A stretch of DNA of 64,000 nt from Roseibium sp. TrichSKD4 (GCF_000148725.1 NZ_GL476319.1:515772-579771); one strand, 5' to 3'. Shown: positions 35,848-45,133, numbered from the stretch's first letter. Made by a program: numbers and translations. The notes: a model not told the origin generated them from the sequence alone.

Positions 35848-36629
35848 TACGCTCACTGGTGATTGCAGGCCTCATGGTCGGTGTCGCCTCCGGCGCCGGC
35901 TGGGTTCTTGCAACCATTCAGTCCGAACCTGAAATCGATGGCCCGGTTGCGGCCATCGCACACCTTCTGGCGCTGGACACGTGCGAAATCCATCAGTCTC
36001 GAGAACGGACCGCGATGACCCGCGCAGCCATTGAAGCAGAGATGGAAGACCGCCGCGCCAAACTTGCCGATATTGCACCAAGCTTTGTGTCCGAAGACGC
36101 AGCACCCTCCGGACCCAAGACGCCGTTTCCGATTGATTTGCAAGCCGAGTTCGATCTGATCGACCACAACGGAAACCGGCGAACAGCAGAGGACTTTCAC
36201 GGCAAGACCTACGCCCTCTTTTTCGGCTATGCCAGTTGTGAGGCCATCTGCTCGGCAGTCCTTCCCGACATTGCAAATGCGATGGAAGTTCTCGATGAAG
36301 AAGGCAGTCCGGTAGAAACCGTCATGATCAGCATTGATCCGGACCGAGATACCCCGGACGCCATGCGTCAAAACCTTGCAAAGTGGCACCCCGATCTGAT
36401 CGGGTTAACCGGACCAAAAGACGAGCTGGCCAAAGCGCGGGAGCTATTTCAGGTCAACCGAACCGAAGTTGCCCGTGATGAGAACGGCGAGCCAATTTAT
36501 GCCCATGGCAGTTTGGTTTATCTGATAGGTCCCGACGGCAGGCTTCAGACGATCTTGCCACCGGTCTTTAGTCCAGAGCATCTGGCCAAGGTTATTCGCG
36601 GTTACGTGACCTCCGCAAAGGCCAGCTAG
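35844..36629 (+). CDS. SCO1/SenC family copper chaperone/thiol protein
   Basis: A 261-residue membrane-anchored or secreted thioredoxin-fold protein. An N-terminal hydrophobic helix (about 3-24) is followed by an unusual spacer of about 70 residues, then the SCO domain. The copper/thiol motif is C132-x3-C136 ('CEAIC') and the distal ligand H221 ('YAHGSLVYLIGPDG'). SCO proteins mature the CuA site of cytochrome oxidase or act in periplasmic redox. The first Cys pair in 'DTCEIH' (spacer) is extra. No oxidase genes are near, so a different client is possible. ATG 35844 overlaps the preceding TGA. Confidence 0.9.
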   Translation: MIRSLVIAGLMVGVASGAGWVLATIQSEPEIDGPVAAIAHLLALDTCEIHQSRERTAMTRAAIEAEMEDRRAKLADIAPSFVSEDAAPSGPKTPFPIDLQAEFDLIDHNGNRRTAEDFHGKTYALFFGYASCEAICSAVLPDIANAMEVLDEEGSPVETVMISIDPDRDTPDAMRQNLAKWHPDLIGLTGPKDELAKARELFQVNRTEVARDENGEPIYAHGSLVYLIGPDGRLQTILPPVFSPEHLAKVIRGYVTSAKAS

Positions 36630-36666
36630 CCTAATACTTCAGGAGAAAGCTCCTGCGAATGTGTGT

Positions 36667-37437
36667 CTACACATTGCAGGCCTTTCTCGCCTGTGCAGCT
36701 GCCTCGCGGATCAAGAGAAGATCAATTCCGTAAGCAACCAATTGATAGCCCATGTCCCGCACTTCATGGACACGTTCTGGCGTCACACAAAGGGTTGAAG
36801 CAATCTTGCCCGCTTTGCGGCACTTGCTAACAACCTCCAATAGATGGGCCGTCACCGTCTCGCTGTTGGGATCGAGTTCTTCTCCCTTGGAAACCGTCAG
36901 AGACAAGTCAGCAGGGCCAACAAACACGCCATCAATGCCATCAACGGCCAGTATGTCATCAAGCGCGTTCAGGGCTTCAGGCGTTTCTACCATCGCCAAT
37001 GCAAGCGTGCCTCTGTCCGCCGATTGGCGATAGTCCATCGGGGCCATTCCCGACAACATAGCCGTTCTGTGAGGCCCCCAACTCCGAGCGCCCAATGGTG
37101 GATACTTCATTGCATCGGCAAAGCGCTGCGCTTCAGCTGCCGAATTGATCATGGGGGCAATGACAGCTTCCGCACCGAGGTCCAACAGGCGACTGGCGGT
37201 CGCAAACTCTCCAACGGGGATACGGGCGATACGGTGGCTGCCCGCAAGAGCAGCTGCTCCAAACCCGTCACGAACACTCTCTATGCCGTGCATTCCATGC
37301 TGCATATCCAAGGTCACGGCTTCATAACCACTTCGCCCGAGCAACTCTGCAAAAATGGGCACGGCCAACGAAGACCAAGCGGTTACGACAAACTGTCCAT
37401 CTCTCAACTTGGCAGCCAAGGTTTGCATTTCAGACAT
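36667..37437 (-). CDS. HpcH/HpaI family class II aldolase
   Basis: A 256-residue metal-dependent aldolase of the 4-hydroxy-2-oxo-heptanedioate/2-keto-3-deoxy-sugar type. Landmarks are 'EAVTLDMQHGMHG' (catalytic base region), 'IARIPVGEFATASRLLDLGAEAVIAPMINS' with the arginine, metal-side 'ALAMVETPEALNALDDI' and 'GVFVGPADLSLTVS'. Substrate is not determinable. ATG 37437 with GGAGG is clear; an upstream ATG at 37503 is not preceded by a Shine-Dalgarno. The gene is transcribed in the direction opposite to the SCO operon. Confidence 0.93.
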   Translation of the reverse strand: MSEMQTLAAKLRDGQFVVTAWSSLAVPIFAELLGRSGYEAVTLDMQHGMHGIESVRDGFGAAALAGSHRIARIPVGEFATASRLLDLGAEAVIAPMINSAAEAQRFADAMKYPPLGARSWGPHRTAMLSGMAPMDYRQSADRGTLALAMVETPEALNALDDILAVDGIDGVFVGPADLSLTVSKGEELDPNSETVTAHLLEVVSKCRKAGKIASTLCVTPERVHEVRDMGYQLVAYGIDLLLIREAAAQARKACNV

Positions 37438-37503
37438 AAGTTCCTCCAGTGAATTGCATGGATCAAACGTCGCCTGAAGGTGGGGTGCAAGAGCAAATGA
37501 CAA

Positions 37504-37534
37504 TAAAAAAGGCCCCTGCGTGTCCAGAGGCCTT
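37504..37534 (-). terminator. Rho-independent terminator of the zeta-inhibitor gene
   Basis: On the minus strand AAGGCCTC-(10)-GGGGCCTT (one mismatch) is followed by a U-run (37505-37510). It lies just after the DUF1476 gene, so that gene is separated from the aldolase gene. Confidence 0.8.
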
Positions 37535-37562
37535 GATTAATTTCAGGTACTGAGACTGAAAA

Positions 37563-37886
37563 TCAGCCTTCGTTTTGCAGCTGATCAACAGCCTTGTGCA
37601 TCAGCTCATCCATGGTCCGGCGAATCTGGTGGTCAGATTGCTCAACCTTGGCCGCGTCAAAATCAGCACGGATTTTGCGGAACACATCCTCATCACCCGG
37701 CTCTTCAAAGTCAGACCGGACCACTTCCTTGGCATACTCTTCAGCGTCAGCGCCGGATTTGCCGAGGAATTCGGCAGCCCACAGGCCCAAAAGCTTGTTG
37801 CGTCGTGCGGTTGCCTTGAACCGCAGCTCCTCGTCATGCGCGAACTTGCTCTCAAAACCTTCTTCGCGCTTGTCGAATGTGCTCAT
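37563..37886 (-). CDS. F1F0-ATPase zeta-subunit inhibitor (DUF1476)
   Basis: A 107-residue all-helical protein starting 'MSTFDKREEGFESKFAHDEELRFKATARRNKLLGLWAAEFLG', the signature of DUF1476. Its Paracoccus member is the zeta subunit, which inhibits ATP hydrolysis by the F1 motor. ATG 37886 has GGGAG upstream and matches the family start; a longer in-frame reading to 37928 is unlikely. It is divergent from purC, as often seen in Hyphomicrobiales. Confidence 0.93.
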   Translation of the reverse strand: MSTFDKREEGFESKFAHDEELRFKATARRNKLLGLWAAEFLGKSGADAEEYAKEVVRSDFEEPGDEDVFRKIRADFDAAKVEQSDHQIRRTMDELMHKAVDQLQNEG

Positions 37887-38102
37887 TCCGATGTCTCCCG
37901 ATTTCTGGAACGCCTCGTTGCCTTCCATATAGGAACGATTTGGCCTTTTGCATATCGGCAGAAGGTCATCAAATCAACGCAGGAAGAACCCTTAAATGCA
38001 AAAGGATAAGGGATAATTGCATCTCACCATTCGAATGATTGTACTTTGCCGCCGGTTCGGGTAAGTTCCGCGCCGCTGATACGGGGCCGAAACTCAGTGT
38101 TT

Positions 38103-38155
38103 CCCCCAATTGCGCGACCAGCTCCGCGTGATGCGGCCCCGCGCAAACTGGGGAG
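38103..38155 (+). promoter_or_regulatory. Structured leader upstream of purC
   Basis: Within the 337-bp gap between the zeta gene and purC (37887-38223), TTGCGCG (38110-38116) pairs with CGCGCAA (38140-38146), extended by a C-run/G-run (38104-38107 with 38150-38153). An inner CCGC-(5)-GCGG lies between. The stem ends about 70 nt before purC and may be a 5'-UTR control element. The rest of the gap shows no gene. Confidence 0.45.
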
Positions 38156-38223
38156 GGCAAACAACTGACTAGGAAAGAGCCCTTAACTATATGGATTTCC
38201 TCAAACACACACGGTACGTACCC

Positions 38224-38988
38224 ATGAATCGCCGTCGGCGCATATATGAAGGCAAGGCCAAAATCCTTTACGAAGGTCCGGAACCGGGAACGCTGATTCA
38301 GCATTTCAAGGACGATGCCACTGCCTTTAACAACAAGAAACACGAGATTGTTGATGGCAAGGGCGTCCTGAACAATCGCATCTCGGAATATATCTTCAAC
38401 AATCTGAATACGATCGGTATTCCGACTCATTTCATTCGCCGCATGAACATGCGCGAGCAATTGATCCGCGAAGTGGAAATCATTCCGCTCGAGATTATCG
38501 TTCGCAATGTGGCCGCCGGTTCGATTGCCAAGCGACTGGGTCTGGAAGAAGGCACGCAGTTGCCGCGTTCCATCATCGAGTTCTGCTACAAAAACGATGA
38601 ACTGGACGATCCGATGGTGGCTGAAGAGCACATCACGGCGTTTGGCTGGGCAACACCGCAGGAACTTGATGACATGATGGCGCTGGCCATCCGCGTCAAC
38701 GACTTCCTCACCGGCCTGTTCCTTGGCGTTGGCATCCGCCTGGTCGACTTCAAGATCGAGTGTGGCCGCCTGTTTGAAGGCGACATGATGCGCATTGTCG
38801 TTGCTGACGAAATCTCACCGGACAGCTGCCGTCTGTGGGATATCAACACCAATGACAAGCTGGACAAAGACCGGTTTCGCCGTGAAATGGGCGGCATGCT
38901 GGAAGCCTATCAGGAAGTCGCAAAGCGTCTCGGTATCCTCATGGAAAACGAGCGCCCGACCGTGACCGGCCCGACACTGGTGCAATAA
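38224..38988 (+). CDS. purC: Phosphoribosylaminoimidazole-succinocarboxamide synthase
   Basis: SAICAR synthetase of the purine pathway: joins CAIR and aspartate with ATP. The 254-residue product has '[29 protein letters not shown]', '[27 protein letters not shown]', '[11 protein letters not shown]' and 'LADEIS'-type '[14 protein letters not shown]'. ATG 38224 fits the family start; an ATG at 38191 is possible. It is followed by a lipoprotein gene, then purS-purQ and purL in the same direction. Confidence 0.96.
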   Translation: MNRRRRIYEGKAKILYEGPEPGTLIQHFKDDATAFNNKKHEIVDGKGVLNNRISEYIFNNLNTIGIPTHFIRRMNMREQLIREVEIIPLEIIVRNVAAGSIAKRLGLEEGTQLPRSIIEFCYKNDELDDPMVAEEHITAFGWATPQELDDMMALAIRVNDFLTGLFLGVGIRLVDFKIECGRLFEGDMMRIVVADEISPDSCRLWDINTNDKLDKDRFRREMGGMLEAYQEVAKRLGILMENERPTVTGPTLVQ

Positions 38989-39086
38989 CGCACCTCTATT
39001 TTCGCTGAGGTCATGCCAAGCATGATCCTTGAGAAAATTGACCAAACCCTCTATGGCTCCAATGTGGACAACCATAGGGGGTTTTG

Positions 39087-39623
39087 TTGTTTAAGCATCT
39101 AAATTCATTCACCAAATTTCTTATCCTAACGTCACTTTGCCTTTTTCTAGCGGCCTGCCAGACAACCGGACTGAAACCGGGCAGCATTCAAACGAACTTC
39201 CCTCCCCAAGGATGGCAAACCGTCACAAAAGGTAGTGATACACTGTACCTTTGCAGAACCTGTAAGACAAAGCAGGCTGTTGTCATCACACCCGCAGAGG
39301 TTTCAGGAAATGTCGAAGGGGCTATTCGTGCCAATATCATAAGTGCTGGTCTGATTTCAGAAATTGGTAAGTCAGCATCCCGCGCAAGCGGTGGCGCACT
39401 GAAACAAATTTCGAGCCGACGCATAACAAACGCGAACTACAGTGGAATTGAATGGGTTTTCCGGGTGCAGGCTCGTGGTGAGAAGCCACTTTACGTCGCA
39501 GCCCGAGCGATCGTTCAGAATGATCGGGGCATCACAGTCGCCTCGTTTGCGTATTCTTCGAGCATCGCGAAATCGAACCTGCGGCGCTATCTGGCCAATA
39601 CGACAATCCGCCGTCTGCCGTAA
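39087..39623 (+). CDS. Putative lipoprotein of unknown function
   Basis: A 178-residue protein with a lipoprotein signal: hydrophobic 'FLILTSLCLFLAAC' with lipobox LAAC, so probably membrane-anchored through the cysteine. The mature part has 'LYLCRTCKTKQAVVITPAEVSGNVEGAIRANI', containing a CxxC, then 'GIEWVFRVQARGEKPLYVAARAIVQNDRGITVASFAYSS'. Family unknown. There is no ATG; TTG 39087 is 5 nt after AGGGGG, and TTG 39084 is closer. It is inserted between purC and purS and has its own terminator, so it is likely a separate insertion in the purine cluster. Confidence 0.75.
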   Translation: MFKHLNSFTKFLILTSLCLFLAACQTTGLKPGSIQTNFPPQGWQTVTKGSDTLYLCRTCKTKQAVVITPAEVSGNVEGAIRANIISAGLISEIGKSASRASGGALKQISSRRITNANYSGIEWVFRVQARGEKPLYVAARAIVQNDRGITVASFAYSSSIAKSNLRRYLANTTIRRLP

Positions 39624-39658
39624 AATCCCGGCTTTTCTGAAGATCAGGTCTTTTGTTG

Positions 39659-39687
39659 ATGGGGCTCCTCGTGTATGGGAGCCCCAT
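39659..39687 (+). terminator. Strong hairpin between the lipoprotein gene and purS
   Basis: ATGGGGCTCC-(9)-GGAGCCCCAT, a perfect 10-bp stem. The following T-tract is weak (ATTCCTGTTTG), so an intrinsic terminator or mRNA-processing hairpin. Confidence 0.7.
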
Positions 39688-39736
39688 TCCTGTTTGTCCG
39701 GCCTAACGGCCGCTTGAAAGCCTTGGAGAACCCATC

Positions 39737-39976
39737 ATGAAGGCACGCGTGATCGTCACGTTGAAAAACGGAGTGCTCGATCCTCAGGGAAAAGCCATTG
39801 AAGGTGCCCTTGGCGGCCTCGGCTTTGATGGCATCGGCTCTGTGCGTCAAGGTAAGGTGTTCGATGTTGAGCTGGATGGCTCTGACGCATCTGCGGCGAA
39901 AGCCAAATTGGAGCAGATGTGTGAAAAGCTGCTCGCCAACACGGTGATTGAAAACTACGCCATCGAGATCGAGTGA
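39737..39976 (+). CDS. purS: Phosphoribosylformylglycinamidine synthase subunit PurS
   Basis: The 79-residue small structural subunit that docks PurQ and PurL in the multi-subunit FGAM synthase. It starts 'MKARVIVTLKNGVLDPQGKAIEGALGGLGFDGIGSVRQGKVFDVEL' and ends 'EKLLANTVIENYAIEIE', as in the family. Good Shine-Dalgarno (TTGGAG). The small membrane protein gene follows 8 nt later. Confidence 0.95.
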   Translation: MKARVIVTLKNGVLDPQGKAIEGALGGLGFDGIGSVRQGKVFDVELDGSDASAAKAKLEQMCEKLLANTVIENYAIEIE

Positions 39977-39984
39977 GACACTTC

Positions 39985-40092
39985 ATGGATGAAGACAGCG
40001 CCCGCGCCATAAAGTTCATGGCCCTCAAGGCAGCCGTCTTCATACTGGTTCCGGCCCTATGCGCCGCCCTCGCCGTTTTCTTCCTTCTTTGA
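39985..40092 (+). CDS. Small membrane protein between purS and purQ
   Basis: A 35-residue protein of pattern '[20 protein letters not shown]' followed by '[15 protein letters not shown]'. It is a short acidic cytosolic start plus one transmembrane helix. I recall NCBI-annotated 'phosphoribosylformylglycinamidine synthase-associated small membrane protein' at this position in Hyphomicrobiales; function is unknown. ATG 39985 lies 8 nt after the purS stop and its stop is 22 nt before purQ. Codon use and spacing support a real gene. Confidence 0.75.
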   Translation: MDEDSARAIKFMALKAAVFILVPALCAALAVFFLL

Positions 40093-40114
40093 CCAGACAC
40101 CGGGACTTTCTGAC

Positions 40115-40780
40115 ATGAAAACCGCTGTTATCGTTTTCCCCGGCTCCAATCGTGATCGCGACATGTTCAGCGCGCTGGAGCTCATCACAGGATCCCGGCC
40201 ACAGTCCGTCTGGCATGGCGAAGCAACACTTCCCGATGTGGACTTGGTGGTTGTTCCCGGTGGCTTCTCTTATGGCGACTACTTGCGCTCCGGGGCCATT
40301 GCTGCCCGCTCACCAATCCTCAAAGATCTGGTGTCCAAGGCTGATGCCGGCGTCACGGTTCTTGGCGTGTGCAACGGCTTCCAGATCTTGACCGAAGCAG
40401 GCCTTCTGCCCGGCGCCTTGATGCGCAATGCGGGACTGAACTTCGTTTGCAAGGAAGTTCTTCTGGAAACCGTAACAGATGCAACCCGCTTTTCCGGAAA
40501 GTTCGAAAAAGGTCAGGTCTGGCGCTGCCCGGTTGCCCACCATGACGGCAACTACTTCGCGGATGCAGAAACCCTCAAGGCGATCGAAGACAGTGGCCAG
40601 GTGGTTTTCCGCTACGCCGATGGCACGAACCCAAACGGGTCTGTCAACGACATTGCAGGCGTTATGAACGCACAGGGCAACGTCCTTGGAATGATGCCTC
40701 ATCCGGAAAATCTGGTCGAAGATCTGCATGGCGGGCTTGATGGTCGGCTGATCTTTGAAAGCCTTCTGAACGCCGCCTGA
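40115..40780 (+). CDS. purQ: Phosphoribosylformylglycinamidine synthase subunit PurQ
   Basis: Glutaminase subunit of FGAM synthase, 221 residues, class I amidotransferase fold. Nucleophile Cys in '[21 protein letters not shown]'; His and Glu of the triad in '[18 protein letters not shown]'; the start '[17 protein letters not shown]' is family-typical. Ammonia is channelled to PurL. It is in the purS-purQ operon. Confidence 0.97.
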   Translation: MKTAVIVFPGSNRDRDMFSALELITGSRPQSVWHGEATLPDVDLVVVPGGFSYGDYLRSGAIAARSPILKDLVSKADAGVTVLGVCNGFQILTEAGLLPGALMRNAGLNFVCKEVLLETVTDATRFSGKFEKGQVWRCPVAHHDGNYFADAETLKAIEDSGQVVFRYADGTNPNGSVNDIAGVMNAQGNVLGMMPHPENLVEDLHGGLDGRLIFESLLNAA

Positions 40781-40802
40781 CCCAATTTGAACGGACCCTC
40801 TC

Positions 40803-41045
40803 ATGAAGCCGGATACACTCAATCGCGAAGAGCGCAGTTATCTGGCTTCGGAGCTTCGAGCCTACCTCGATGCCGAGCTTGACGTTGAGATCGGCAACAT
40901 GGATGCCGAAGCCTTGATTGACATGATCGGGGAAAAGCTGGGCGCCACCTATTACAATCGTGGCCTCAAAGACGCGGAAGCGCTGATGTCCAGAAAGCTG
41001 GACGATATCAGCGATGAACTGCGCACATTGGAAAAAGACAGCTAA
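40803..41045 (+). CDS. DUF2164 family protein
   Basis: An 80-residue acidic helical protein with 'IGNMDAEALIDMIGEKLGATYYNRGLKDAEALM', the typical DUF2164 core. Function is unknown. It begins 22 nt after purQ and probably shares its transcript. It ends close to the convergent AraC gene. Confidence 0.85.
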   Translation: MKPDTLNREERSYLASELRAYLDAELDVEIGNMDAEALIDMIGEKLGATYYNRGLKDAEALMSRKLDDISDELRTLEKDS

Positions 41046-41074
41046 CCCACCGGTCTGATCATCTCAAACACGAC

Positions 41075-41890
41075 TTACGCACCCACGGATTCGCGTGCAT
41101 ATTTCGGTGCGTGACCAAAGCGGCGACTAAAGGCGCGCGAGAACGAGGCAGTGCTCGAAAACCCGCAAATTTTTGCGACTGACTTAATGGCAGCTCCGCT
41201 TGCGAGTTCCGCCCGGGCAACTTCAAGACGCCAATTGGACAGATAAGCGCCGGGCGTCATCCCAACCACATCCTTGAAGGTGACAGCGAACTGGGTACGG
41301 GACATCCCAGCAACGTCAGCAAGATCTTCTAGACCCCACTGCCTGTCAGGCGCTTCATGTATGGAAACCAGAGCAACAGACAGACGGGGATGTGCAAGCC
41401 CGGCGAGCAAGCCGACCGTAGTGCCTTGTGTCTGGACCACACAGCGCAGCAATCGGATCATGAAAACTTCAAACAGCCTGTGAAGGACCGCCCACCCTCC
41501 ACAGCGAGGGGTGCGGACTTCATCCACAATCGGTGTCACAACAACCGCAAGCTCGGGCGCTTCATCCAGAGGCACCATAATTTCTTCAGGCATAGCCGTC
41601 AGAACGTGTTGCCCTGCCCCCGACACCTCAATATGGGCAGCCATGAGAACTGTGCCTGAAATGTGCTTTGTACAAACTGACTTGAAACCGGGCGTATTGA
41701 CTACCTGAGGGCAAAAGATAACCCGAAGACGGCCGTTTTCATCTTCAAAAACAAAGAAATTCGTTGGTTCAATATAGATTTTGTCCGGTTTAACAGCAGC
41801 AACTTGGACCCGGAAACGCGATATCAAACAGGACAGACGGTCAAGTCCACCGTCTGCTTTTCTTGGCAAAGTGATTGGTTTTAACTGCAT
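41075..41890 (-). CDS. AraC family transcriptional regulator with cupin-type sensor
   Basis: A 271-residue regulator. The N-terminal half (about 1-150) resembles the AraC cupin-6 domain ('IYIEPTNFFVFEDENGRLRVIFCPQ'). The C-terminal two-HTH domain includes 'WGLEDLADVAGMSRTQFAVTFKDVVGMTPGAYLSNWRLEVARAEL' and 'KSVAKICGFSSTASFSRAFSRRFGHAPKYAR'. Ligand and target are unknown. ATG 41890 is favoured over the in-frame TTG at 41908. Convergent with the DUF2164 gene. Confidence 0.9.
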   Translation of the reverse strand: MQLKPITLPRKADGGLDRLSCLISRFRVQVAAVKPDKIYIEPTNFFVFEDENGRLRVIFCPQVVNTPGFKSVCTKHISGTVLMAAHIEVSGAGQHVLTAMPEEIMVPLDEAPELAVVVTPIVDEVRTPRCGGWAVLHRLFEVFMIRLLRCVVQTQGTTVGLLAGLAHPRLSVALVSIHEAPDRQWGLEDLADVAGMSRTQFAVTFKDVVGMTPGAYLSNWRLEVARAELASGAAIKSVAKICGFSSTASFSRAFSRRFGHAPKYARESVGA

Positions 41891-42227
41891 GGGAACACCC
41901 GCCCGCAAAAAATAACCTAGGGTAAATAAACTGTTTAGAATTTAAATGGAACCGTAAGTATTAATGTATTTACTATTGGAGTTAACAGCCCTCATTTTTA
42001 TTGCTAGCGGAAACATTCACTAGTAGCAAATCAAGATCAGTATTCAATTACTACATACCAATAAATTTGAGGAGCAACAAACATAAAGATCTGGGCACAA
42101 ACTGGCACAAGCCTGATGAGAATGTCGGATTCTTTCAGGCAAGAGTCTCCCCTTCGTCCCAACAATCTGCTAAACGGCGGCATCCCTGCCTGCCAGACAG
42201 GCCGACCGACAAGTTAAGCGGACCGAC
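41891..42227. other. AT-rich divergent intergenic region before purL
   Basis: These 337 bp separate the araC-like gene (minus) from purL (plus). The central part (41930-42090) is AT-rich. The only structure I can see is TTGCTA (42001-42006) with TAGCAA (42024-42029). I see no credible gene. A purL promoter must lie here, since purL is far from purQ. Confidence 0.5.
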
Positions 42228-44426
42228 ATGATCCCGAACAGCATCCAGATCACGCCCGAACTCATCGAATCGCACGGCCTAAAGCCTGATGAATATGACC
42301 GGATTCTTCAACTGATTGGCCGCGAGCCGACCTTTACAGAGCTTGGCATCTTTTCCGCCATGTGGAACGAGCACTGTTCCTACAAATCCTCGAAGAAATG
42401 GCTGAAAACTCTGCCGACCGAAGGCCCACGCGTTTTGCAGGGACCGGGCGAAAACGCGGGTGTGGTGGATATTGGAGACGGTGAAGCGGTCGTCTTCAAG
42501 ATGGAAAGCCATAACCACCCCTCTTATATCGAGCCCTATCAGGGCGCGGCCACCGGTGTTGGCGGCATATTGCGCGATGTGTTCACCATGGGTGCACGTC
42601 CTGTTGCCGCCATGAACGCGCTCCGCTTCGGTGAGCCCGATCATCCGCGCACACGCCACCTTGTCTCCGGTGTTGTGGCCGGCGTTGGCGGGTACGGCAA
42701 CTCCTTTGGCGTTCCAACTGTTGGCGGCGAAGTTGAGTTCCACGCCCGTTACAATGGCAACTGCCTCGTCAACGCATTTGCCGCTGGCCTTGCAAAGTCC
42801 GACAGCATCTTCCTCTCAAAGGCCGAAGGTGTTGGCCTTCCGGTGGTTTATCTTGGTGCCAAAACAGGCCGCGACGGTGTCGGCGGTGCAACGATGGCGT
42901 CCGCCGAATTTGACGAGACCATCGAGGAAAAGCGCCCAACCGTTCAGGTCGGCGACCCCTTCACTGAAAAATGTCTTTTGGAAGCCTGCCTTGAGCTGAT
43001 GGAAACCGGCGCGGTTATTGCCATTCAGGACATGGGCGCAGCCGGCCTCACTTGCTCTGCTGTCGAAATGGGTGCCAAAGGCGACCTCGGCATCGAACTG
43101 GACCTCGATAGTGTCCCTGTTCGCGAAGAGAACATGAGCGCTTACGAGATGATGCTCTCGGAAAGCCAAGAGCGGATGCTCATGGTTCTGCGTCCGGAGC
43201 TGGAAGGGCAAGCCAAGGCAATCTTCAAGAAGTGGGGTCTCGACTTTGCCATTGTCGGCACGACCACCGATACACTCCGCTTTGTCGTCAACCACCAGGG
43301 CGAAACCGTTGCTGACCTGCCGATCAAGGAACTGGGCGACGAGGCTCCGGAATATGATCGTCCTTGGGTGGAGCCGACCAAACAGCCGGTTCTTGCTGCT
43401 GTCGACATTGCAGAGCCTCAAGACTATGCAGAAGCCCTGACAAAACTCGTCGGCAGCGCCAATGGCGCGTCCCGCCGCTGGGTCTATGAGCAATATGACA
43501 CGCTGATCCAGGGCAATTCCGCGGAAACACCGGGGGGCGACGCAGGGGTTATCCGCGTGAATGGCGGCCGCAAGGGGCTGGCCTTCACCGTCGATGTGAC
43601 CCCCCGCTACTGCGAAGCCGATCCGTTTGAAGGCGGCAAACAGGCCGTTGCCGAAGTGTGGCGGAACCTGACGGCTGTCGGTGCGGAGCCGTTGGCGGCC
43701 ACCGACAACCTCAATTTCGGCAATCCGGAAAAGCCGGACATCATGGGGCAGTTCGTTGGCTGCATCAAAGGTATTGGCGAAGCCTGCCGTGAGCTCGCTT
43801 TCCCGATCGTCTCCGGCAACGTCTCGCTCTACAACGAAACCCATGGTCAGGCTATTTTGCCGACCCCAGCCATTGGCGGTGTGGGCCTCCTACCTGATGT
43901 CACCATTCGCGCGACAGCCGCATTTGAAAAAGACGGCGATGCAATCATCGTGATTGGCGGCAAGGGAACACATCTCGGCGCATCTCAATATCTTTCTGAC
44001 GTGCTCGGCCGCGAAGAAGGTGCGCCCCCTCCGGTTGATCTGGCGAAGGAAAAACAGACAGGTCAGCTGGTCCGCCAGTTTATCGGCGCTGGCCGAGTGA
44101 CCTCCGTTCATGACATTTCGTCTGGTGGCCTTGGCGTTGCCCTTACTGAAATGGCAATGGTCAGCAGCATTGGCGCATCTGTTAAAGTGGACGGTCCTGC
44201 CCATGCAGCGCTCTTCGGAGAAGATCAGGCGCGCTATGTGGTGACCGTTTCGGAAGACAAAGTCGCCACTCTGCTTCAGGATGCGTCTGACGCTGGCATT
44301 GAGGCTGAAAAAATCGGCTCAACCGGCGGCAAGGATTTGACTGTTGAGGGCATCCTCACCATATCGGTTGAAACTTTGCAAAAAGCGCACGAAACTTGGT
44401 TCCCGAATTACATGGCCGCGTCCTGA
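42228..44426 (+). CDS. purL: Phosphoribosylformylglycinamidine synthase subunit PurL
   Basis: The 732-residue large subunit of FGAM synthase (purine pathway step four). Typical blocks: '[42 protein letters not shown]' with the catalytic His, '[38 protein letters not shown]', '[17 protein letters not shown]' and '[13 protein letters not shown]'. Length fits the small PurL form that needs PurS and PurQ. It is followed by bolA and grxD 45 and 95 nt apart, an order common in alphaproteobacteria. Confidence 0.97.
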   Translation: MIPNSIQITPELIESHGLKPDEYDRILQLIGREPTFTELGIFSAMWNEHCSYKSSKKWLKTLPTEGPRVLQGPGENAGVVDIGDGEAVVFKMESHNHPSYIEPYQGAATGVGGILRDVFTMGARPVAAMNALRFGEPDHPRTRHLVSGVVAGVGGYGNSFGVPTVGGEVEFHARYNGNCLVNAFAAGLAKSDSIFLSKAEGVGLPVVYLGAKTGRDGVGGATMASAEFDETIEEKRPTVQVGDPFTEKCLLEACLELMETGAVIAIQDMGAAGLTCSAVEMGAKGDLGIELDLDSVPVREENMSAYEMMLSESQERMLMVLRPELEGQAKAIFKKWGLDFAIVGTTTDTLRFVVNHQGETVADLPIKELGDEAPEYDRPWVEPTKQPVLAAVDIAEPQDYAEALTKLVGSANGASRRWVYEQYDTLIQGNSAETPGGDAGVIRVNGGRKGLAFTVDVTPRYCEADPFEGGKQAVAEVWRNLTAVGAEPLAATDNLNFGNPEKPDIMGQFVGCIKGIGEACRELAFPIVSGNVSLYNETHGQAILPTPAIGGVGLLPDVTIRATAAFEKDGDAIIVIGGKGTHLGASQYLSDVLGREEGAPPPVDLAKEKQTGQLVRQFIGAGRVTSVHDISSGGLGVALTEMAMVSSIGASVKVDGPAHAALFGEDQARYVVTVSEDKVATLLQDASDAGIEAEKIGSTGGKDLTVEGILTISVETLQKAHETWFPNYMAAS

Positions 44427-44471
44427 TCGGGCAAAACCAGACAAGATCTTTGAGGGAAGGACACACACAAC

Positions 44472-44705
44472 ATGCCAATGGCAGCCAACCAAATTGAAGA
44501 GCTCATCAAGGCAGCCCTGCCCGATGCGCAGGTTGAAATTCGCGATCTTGCCGGCGACGGCGATCACTATGCTGCAAATGTTGTGTCTGAGGCCTTCCGT
44601 GGCAAAAGCCGCGTTCAGCAACACCAGCTGGTCTACGAGGCTCTGAAAGGCAACATGGGCGGCGAATTGCACGCCCTCGCCCTTCAGACCAAAGCCCCGG
44701 ATTAA
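44472..44705 (+). CDS. bolA: BolA family protein
   Basis: A 77-residue protein with the small BolA/YrbA pattern 'IEELIKAALPDAQVEIRDLAGDGDHYAANVVSEAFRGKSRVQQHQLVYEALKGNMGGELHALALQT'. It contains the conserved His at the FRGKSRVQQHQ helix, used to coordinate a [2Fe-2S] cluster together with monothiol glutaredoxin. Its partner grxD follows 95 nt downstream. The start is ATG 44472 with GGAAGG; ATG 44478 is an alternative. Confidence 0.95.
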   Translation: MPMAANQIEELIKAALPDAQVEIRDLAGDGDHYAANVVSEAFRGKSRVQQHQLVYEALKGNMGGELHALALQTKAPD

Positions 44706-44800
44706 ACGCTTCGGGACGCTTCCCGGATCGCGATCCCTCAGATCAACTGACCCAATTTCCAACTCCGGACTTTGACCCCGGTAGAAAAAGGACAAAACAA

Positions 44801-45133
44801 ATGAGCATCCAGGATTGGATCAAGAACGAAGTTGAGACCAACGACGTTGTCGTGTTCATGAAGGGCACACCGAATTTCCCGCAATGCGGGTTTTCCGGAC
44901 AGGTCGTTCAGATCCTCGACTATCTCGGTGCACCCTATAAAGGCATCAATGTTCTAGAAGACGATGACCTGCGCCAAGGCATCAAGGACTTCACCAATTG
45001 GCCAACCATCCCGCAACTCTATGTAAAAGGCGAGTTTGTTGGCGGCTGCGATATCATCCGGGAAATGTTCCAGAACCAGGAGCTGCAGCAGACTTTCAAT
45101 GACAAGGGCATTGAAACCAAGCAAAGCGCTTAA
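44801..45133 (+). CDS. grxD: Monothiol glutaredoxin, CGFS type
   Basis: A 110-residue glutaredoxin with the CGFS active site ('FPQCGFSGQVVQIL'), 'DWIKNEVETNDVVVFMKGTP' and the glutathione-binding 'NWPTIPQLYVKGEFVGGCDIIREM'. Such proteins bind a glutathione-ligated [2Fe-2S] cluster and hand it over or signal with BolA. It is in the purL-bolA-grxD group. A strong terminator hairpin follows. Confidence 0.97.
   Translation: MSIQDWIKNEVETNDVVVFMKGTPNFPQCGFSGQVVQILDYLGAPYKGINVLEDDDLRQGIKDFTNWPTIPQLYVKGEFVGGCDIIREMFQNQELQQTFNDKGIETKQSA

Noticed and set aside
42816-43844. Long open frame on the minus strand opposite purL
   Set aside because: Antisense shadow of a high-GC coding gene; no Shine-Dalgarno or family pattern.
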